From CAZQSL01 sp964595945 (GTDB lineage: Bacteria; UBP15; UBA6099; JAJRTR01), in contig CAZQSL010000130.1 in NCBI GenBank assembly GCA_964595945.1, forward strand, positions 1 through 10,077: DNA of 10,077 nt, in the 5' to 3' direction. Made by a program: the position numbers and the translations under genes. The notes under the pieces are model-generated. The model did not search any database, was not told the DNA's origin, and saw only the letters and a program-made list of their open reading frames with translations. This document shows, in pieces, positions 6,636 to 10,077 of the stretch; the first letter of the stretch is position 1, and the number at the start of each line of letters is the position of its first letter.

Positions 6636-7463
6636 TCAGGAACGGTATTTATCCATTTCCTCTCGCCGTTTCTTCGCCCTGTTTTTCAACAACTTGACTT
6701 CGTCCTTCGTAAGGCTGTGTATCCCCCTGCTGTTGATCTTGTCGAGAATCTCGTTGACCATATCCTGCTCGACCATCGCTTCGAGTTTGCGGCGCTGCTC
6801 GCGCTCAAGCTCGCTGCTGTACTGCATCGATTCGATTTTTGAGGTGACAGACGGCATATAGCGATACATCAGATAGCCGATGAGAAGGCCCCCGAGGTGT
6901 ACGGCGTGCGCGACACCGTCATTGGTGGTCGATATGAGATACAGCGTTTCCATCCCGGCCAGAATGATGATGAATACCATACACCTTACCGGAATTATGA
7001 AAAACAGGAGTATCTGCCTGTCCGGATATAATATCCCATAGATCATCATCACGGCGAAAATCGCACCTGATGCTCCCACGATGGACGCGTGCCACATGAA
7101 ACTTCCGGCCAGCCCGGCTGCCACTCCGCAGATAGCATACATGATCCCGAACGCACGTGATCCATAGTGCCGCTCCACCTCTGACCCGAACATCCAGAGC
7201 GTCAGCATGTTCCAGAAAAGATGTCCGAATCCGGCATGCAGAAACATGTATGTAAACGGTTGCCAGAACTTTAGTCTGGTTAAAAACAACTCCGGTGTAT
7301 AGGCAAGATTCCCATACAATACGGCCTTTAATTCCGGACTTACGATGTCGAGCAACGCAAATAACAAAAAAAACGCCACATTGATTATCAGCAACGATTT
7401 TACGACAGGCGGGATTTTCCCTCCCGGGCCGAATCTGATCCCTGAAATCCTTTCCGTATTCAT
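6636..7463 (-). CDS. Rhomboid-family intramembrane serine protease
   Basis: A 275-residue membrane protein with about six membrane segments between 22 and 203. The catalytic Ser is in GASGA (130-134, Ser132), and the catalytic His is most likely His189 in HAVHLGG. The HxxxN oxyanion motif is intact as HLFWN (81-85). WQPFTYMFLHAGFGHLFWN is typical of the family. Rhomboids cut substrates within the membrane; the substrate here is unknown. Unlike the minimal enzyme, it has a charged tail of about 70 residues (205-275), rich in Lys/Arg/Glu, containing GIHSLTKDEVKLL. This tail type occurs in some bacterial rhomboids and may be a recognition helix. The gene follows the Nudix gene after three bases: the GGAAGA ribosome binding site lies in the last Nudix codons, so the two are translationally linked. 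No T-rich terminator follows, only the MITE. Confidence 0.95.
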   Translation of the reverse strand: MNTERISGIRFGPGGKIPPVVKSLLIINVAFFLLFALLDIVSPELKAVLYGNLAYTPELFLTRLKFWQPFTYMFLHAGFGHLFWNMLTLWMFGSEVERHYGSRAFGIMYAICGVAAGLAGSFMWHASIVGASGAIFAVMMIYGILYPDRQILLFFIIPVRCMVFIIILAGMETLYLISTTNDGVAHAVHLGGLLIGYLMYRYMPSVTSKIESMQYSSELEREQRRKLEAMVEQDMVNEILDKINSRGIHSLTKDEVKLLKNRAKKRREEMDKYRS

Positions 7464-7466
7464 CGT

Positions 7467-8042
7467 TTATCTTCCGCCGCTGTTCATTATTTCCATCACG
7501 GTACGCGTGAGATCGGCGCGGTATCTGAATCCGCCCCACCCCGAGTTTATCATAATATCAGCAATCCTGCCTGTCATTTCTCCGGCAGTGACAATCTTCA
7601 CTTCGCAAATTTCCTGCGGATCGTTAGTAACAAGCTCGCCTGCGCCCTCCGCCTCGAACACATAAGACGTCCACGGCTCCACCTCGCCGCCAGGGCCTCT
7701 GAATGTCACTCTTGTAATAAGAGGAAATCCCATCAGTGTTACATCGAGGCCGGTCTCTTCTTTCATCTCCCGCACAGCCGCTCGCGTAATCAGTTCTCCC
7801 GGCTCAGCCCCGCCGCTCGGCGCCCGGTAGATACCGGAACCCCTGTAGTTGGGCTTCTGTATACAAACGTATCCTTCGAGGCGTTTGATAAACACCGTCA
7901 CATCATGCCGGCGGCCATTTCGACCGCTGCCGCGCAGCATGTCGAACTCAAACCCCTTCATTTCATATTCTGGAAACGACATCTCTCGCGGCGCGCCATG
8001 CGCCTGTATGGCATTTTCGATATTGCCTTCCGATATAAACAT
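7467..8042 (-). CDS. Nudix hydrolase
   Basis: A 191-residue protein with a complete Nudix box: Gly77, Glu83, Arg91, Glu92, Glu95, Glu96 and Gly98 in GGAEPGELITRAAVREMKEE and the following TGLD. The Glu cluster binds the divalent metal, and the enzyme cleaves a nucleoside diphosphate linked to another group. The substrate cannot be read from the sequence. The first 45 residues (MFISEGNIENAIQAHG...) contain no recognised domain. YVFEAEGAGELVTNDPQE (126-143) after the box is consistent with the Nudix fold. The ATG at 8042 has GGAG 10 bases upstream. It is the first gene of a two-gene unit with the rhomboid protease, so both are made together, though no common pathway is known. Confidence 0.93.
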   Translation of the reverse strand: MFISEGNIENAIQAHGAPREMSFPEYEMKGFEFDMLRGSGRNGRRHDVTVFIKRLEGYVCIQKPNYRGSGIYRAPSGGAEPGELITRAAVREMKEETGLDVTLMGFPLITRVTFRGPGGEVEPWTSYVFEAEGAGELVTNDPQEICEVKIVTAGEMTGRIADIMINSGWGGFRYRADLTRTVMEIMNSGGR

Positions 8043-8074
8043 ACGTGCAATGCTCCAAGCTACATTCAGCGATT

Positions 8075-8103
8075 ATTCTACACGCCTCCCACTTACTTTT
8101 CCA
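8075..8103 (-). promoter_or_regulatory. Candidate promoter of the Nudix-rhomboid unit
   Basis: On the minus strand TGGAAA (8098-8103) and TAGAAT (8075-8080) are 17 bases apart; the -10 matches at 5 of 6 positions, the -35 at 4 of 6. Transcription would begin near 8068 and leave a short leader of about 25 bases to the ATG at 8042. Confidence 0.45.
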
Positions 8104-8122
8104 GAGACAGTCCACCGCTCAC

Positions 8123-8152
8123 TTTCCACACTCCCCCCACGGCTGTTATAAT
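8123..8152 (+). promoter_or_regulatory. Promoter of the radical SAM gene with perfect -10
   Basis: TATAAT (8147-8152) is a perfect -10; TTTCCA (8123-8128) matches the -35 at 4 of 6 with an 18-base spacing. Transcription near 8159 would lie at or beyond the ATG at 8158, so that codon cannot be the start; the ATG at 8230 gives a leader of about 70 bases. Confidence 0.5.
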
Positions 8153-8229
8153 TTCCAATGGCATCATCGCCATTTACGACAGTTCCGCCAACCTTCGAAA
8201 GCGACGCCTGCCGGCGCACGGTATCTTAC

Positions 8230-9666
8230 ATGAAAGTACTCTTCCTGCAAGACAACGGCATCAACGAATCACTCGCCATATCAGACATATCAGCCCTTCT
8301 CAAATCGCGGGGACACACAACCGATCTGCTCATCATGCGCAACGAAGGCCACTTCCAGCAACGAATTGCAGAATCAAATCCCGGGCTCGTGGTAGTACCG
8401 ATGGACATCTGGGGCGAGCATGTAGCTCTCTCGATAGCATCTACTGCAAAAAAGGCCGTAGATGCTCCAATCGTCTTCTGCGGCACCTATCCCATGCTGT
8501 TCCCCGAAATCGTCGAACATCCAGAGGTGGATATCGTAGTGCAGGGCGAGTCCGAATTCCCCATTCTTGATCTCGCCGACCACCTCCAGGACTCCGCTTC
8601 TATCGACGCAATACCCAATGTGTCAGTCAAACACGACGGCAAAGTCATCCGCAACGAAATGCGTCCTCTGCTCCAGGACCTCACCGAGTTGCCCCTGCCC
8701 GACCGCGCACTGTATTTCAAGTACCGGTTCATCAGACAAATGTCGCTCAAACGATTCACGAGCGGCCGCGGCTGTCACAACGCGTGCAGCTTCTGCTACA
8801 ACGCCACATTCATGGCAAGCTACCGCGGCAAGGGTAAATATATCCGTCGAAAACCAGTCTCGCGCATGATCGAAGAAATCGATGAAATGCGCCGCATGGC
8901 CCCTCTCAAGAGTGTCCACTTCTCCGACGACATTTTCACTTATGACAAAAACTGGGTGCTCGATTTCTGCCACCAATACTCGCGCCGCTTCCCCCGCGTC
9001 CCATTCACATGCAACACCACCGTCCATGACATCGACGAAGAAATGGTAACCGCCATGAAGCGCGCCTGCTGTTTCGGCATCGCCATCGGCGTCGAAACAG
9101 GCAACGAAACGCTCCGCATGAAAAAACTCAACAAGCCGTACCGCGACTCCGACATCGTCCGCACCTCCGCTCTCATCAAAAAACACGGACTCTTCCTCAC
9201 CACATTCAACATGATGGCGCTGCCCTACGAAACAATCGAAAACACCTTCGAGACAATCCGCTTCAACCGCCAGATCAAATCCGACAACACCCGCTATACA
9301 TTCCTCTCTCCCGTACCGCGCACGGCACTCGTCGAAAGCGCCATCTCCGATGGCCTGCTCGAACATGACAGCGGAAAAGCAGGAAGAGAAATACTCGCTC
9401 CGAAACTGCAATCGAAAATCAACCGGCAGTTCGAATCTCTCTACGCTCTTGCCGACATCGCCGCCCTTTCCCCTCGCATGGAAAAACTCGTCGCGAAATG
9501 GATTGACCGCAAAATCCCACGCATCGTGCTCATCCTGCTGCTCTTCCCCCGCATATACCGCGAAAAGAAATTCCTCAACATCGGGCTGATTTCGGGCTTC
9601 ATCTATTTCCTTCACACATCAATGCCTCAGCACAGAACGAAAAATTTCAACAACTACCTTCCCTGA
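8230..9666 (+). CDS. B12-binding-type radical SAM protein
   Basis: A 478-residue protein with a cobalamin-binding-like Rossmann domain (1-130) and a radical SAM barrel (about 170-370). The iron-sulfur cluster is held by CxxxCxxC as CHNACSFC (182-189). GVETGNETL (287-295) is a family SAM-contact region, and the first domain has the usual VVQGESEFPILDL (103-115). The DxHxxG cobalamin signature is absent from the N-terminal domain, as in many of these enzymes, so B12 use is not assured. Residues 429-463 are hydrophobic with flanking charges and could bind membrane. Relatives methylate, rearrange or modify lipids, cofactors and natural products; the substrate is unknown. The start at 8230 is favoured because it gives the family N-terminus MKVLFLQDNG, although no ribosome binding site is visible. 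It is divergent from the Nudix-rhomboid unit and isolated, and its stop lies 22 bases from a MITE copy. Confidence 0.93.
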   Translation: MKVLFLQDNGINESLAISDISALLKSRGHTTDLLIMRNEGHFQQRIAESNPGLVVVPMDIWGEHVALSIASTAKKAVDAPIVFCGTYPMLFPEIVEHPEVDIVVQGESEFPILDLADHLQDSASIDAIPNVSVKHDGKVIRNEMRPLLQDLTELPLPDRALYFKYRFIRQMSLKRFTSGRGCHNACSFCYNATFMASYRGKGKYIRRKPVSRMIEEIDEMRRMAPLKSVHFSDDIFTYDKNWVLDFCHQYSRRFPRVPFTCNTTVHDIDEEMVTAMKRACCFGIAIGVETGNETLRMKKLNKPYRDSDIVRTSALIKKHGLFLTTFNMMALPYETIENTFETIRFNRQIKSDNTRYTFLSPVPRTALVESAISDGLLEHDSGKAGREILAPKLQSKINRQFESLYALADIAALSPRMEKLVAKWIDRKIPRIVLILLLFPRIYREKKFLNIGLISGFIYFLHTSMPQHRTKNFNNYLP

Positions 9667-9688
9667 TACAACCAAAACGAAAACAAAA

Positions 9689-9969
9689 CCTGATAACCCC
9701 TGAAAGTCAGTCTTGGGGATACCACTTGCGATTGCTGAAAAACACGACCATTTCAAGAAAAACGTGAGGGTTTCAAGAATAACGGTGAGAGAAAAAGAAG
9801 ATTCATCGCTTCGCTCAGAATGACTCATAAAAAGCAAGCAAATAGAATGAATGCAGCCTGACAACAAACCTCACGCCCTTTGAACTGATTCGCATAAATG
9901 CCTGTCATTCTGAGCGAAACGAAGAATCTTGCTCTTATTTTGACCGTCTGAGTTTCAGGGGAAATTAGG
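9689..9969 (+). mobile_element. MITE copy 2 (281 bp, direct repeat of copy 1)
   Basis: The same element in the same orientation as copy 1, estimated by eye at 85-90% identity. The outer arms (9689-9710 and 9948-9969) pair at 18 of 22 bases, less well than in copy 1, so this copy looks older or more worn. Internal arms at 9800-9824 and 9903-9928 are present. No coding capacity. It begins 22 bases after the stop of the radical SAM gene. Flanking bases give no convincing target duplication. Confidence 0.8.
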
Positions 9970-10077
9970 AAACTTTATATGCTATACTCCAGCCGCTTGT
10001 AACCCGTAAAACCAGAGAATACTCCAAACATAGAGAGTTTTTGGGAGAGGTGCGGAGAACCTGTTTTGCAAAAAAGG
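9970..10077 (+). other. Unassigned right-edge region with promoter-like -10
   Basis: TATACT (9983-9988) is a good -10 but no good -35 stands at 17 or 18 bases. Downstream there is a CTCCAAA/TTTGGGAG near-inverted pair around 10021-10048 and then an open frame possible from GTG at 10050, cut by the edge. I see no certain gene. A small RNA or gene start may lie here but is not supported. Confidence 0.25.

Noticed and set aside
6405..6842. 145-residue plus-strand frame
   Set aside because: It crosses from the MITE into the antisense of the rhomboid gene.
8158..8229. Earlier ATG for the radical SAM gene
   Set aside because: It lies at the predicted transcript start, and the added 24 residues do not fit the family N-terminus.
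8623..9615. 330-residue open frame on the minus strand
   Set aside because: It is antisense to the radical SAM gene with intact cluster motif. Val/Asp/Glu/Ala-rich text without family signals is an antisense artefact.
6330..9969. CRISPR or phage-like repeats
   Set aside because: Only two copies, 3 kb apart, with terminal inverted repeats rather than regularly spaced short direct repeats; no cas or phage gene.

Overview
This looks like a chromosomal stretch of an environmental bacterium that I cannot place confidently. Gene starts use Shine-Dalgarno (GGAG-type) sites, promoters look sigma70-like, and base composition looks roughly balanced by eye. An LCP-family cell-wall enzyme next to nadD fits lineages such as Firmicutes, Armatimonadota or related groups, but this is weak evidence. 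There are nine protein genes. No rRNA, tRNA, phage or CRISPR is visible.

Left half (1-3739, all minus strand): a likely four-gene unit. Read in transcription order, it starts at a good promoter near 3711-3739. It has an excisionase-type HTH/coiled-coil protein, a MerR-type HTH/coiled-coil protein, nadD (NAD synthesis), and an LCP (LytR-CpsA-Psr) cell-envelope enzyme that runs off the left edge. The two HTH proteins share an unusual plan: an N-terminal DNA-binding domain, a low-complexity linker, coiled coils, and a short Trp/Pro/Lys tail. They look more like structural DNA tethers than ordinary repressors.

Middle (3787-6300, minus strand): a monocistronic secreted protein of unknown function with a perfect ribosome binding site and its own hairpin terminator. 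Upstream of it lies a saccharopine-dehydrogenase-family oxidoreductase with dyad symmetries in its promoter region.

Right half (6330-9969): two copies (280 and 281 bp) of a non-coding element with 22-bp terminal inverted repeats and an internal fold-back arm pair, best called a MITE. They are direct repeats and lie within 30 bp of two stop codons. Between them is a 3.1-kb block: a Nudix hydrolase-rhomboid protease pair (minus strand) and a divergent B12-binding-type radical SAM protein (plus strand), separated by a short region with back-to-back promoter-like sequences. The last 108 bases hold a promoter-like sequence but no gene I can assign.

The most interesting items are the paired HTH/coiled-coil proteins and the MITE pair bracketing the protease/Nudix/radical-SAM block. 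I see no proven new system. Several long open frames opposite these genes are antisense shadows of C-rich codon use.
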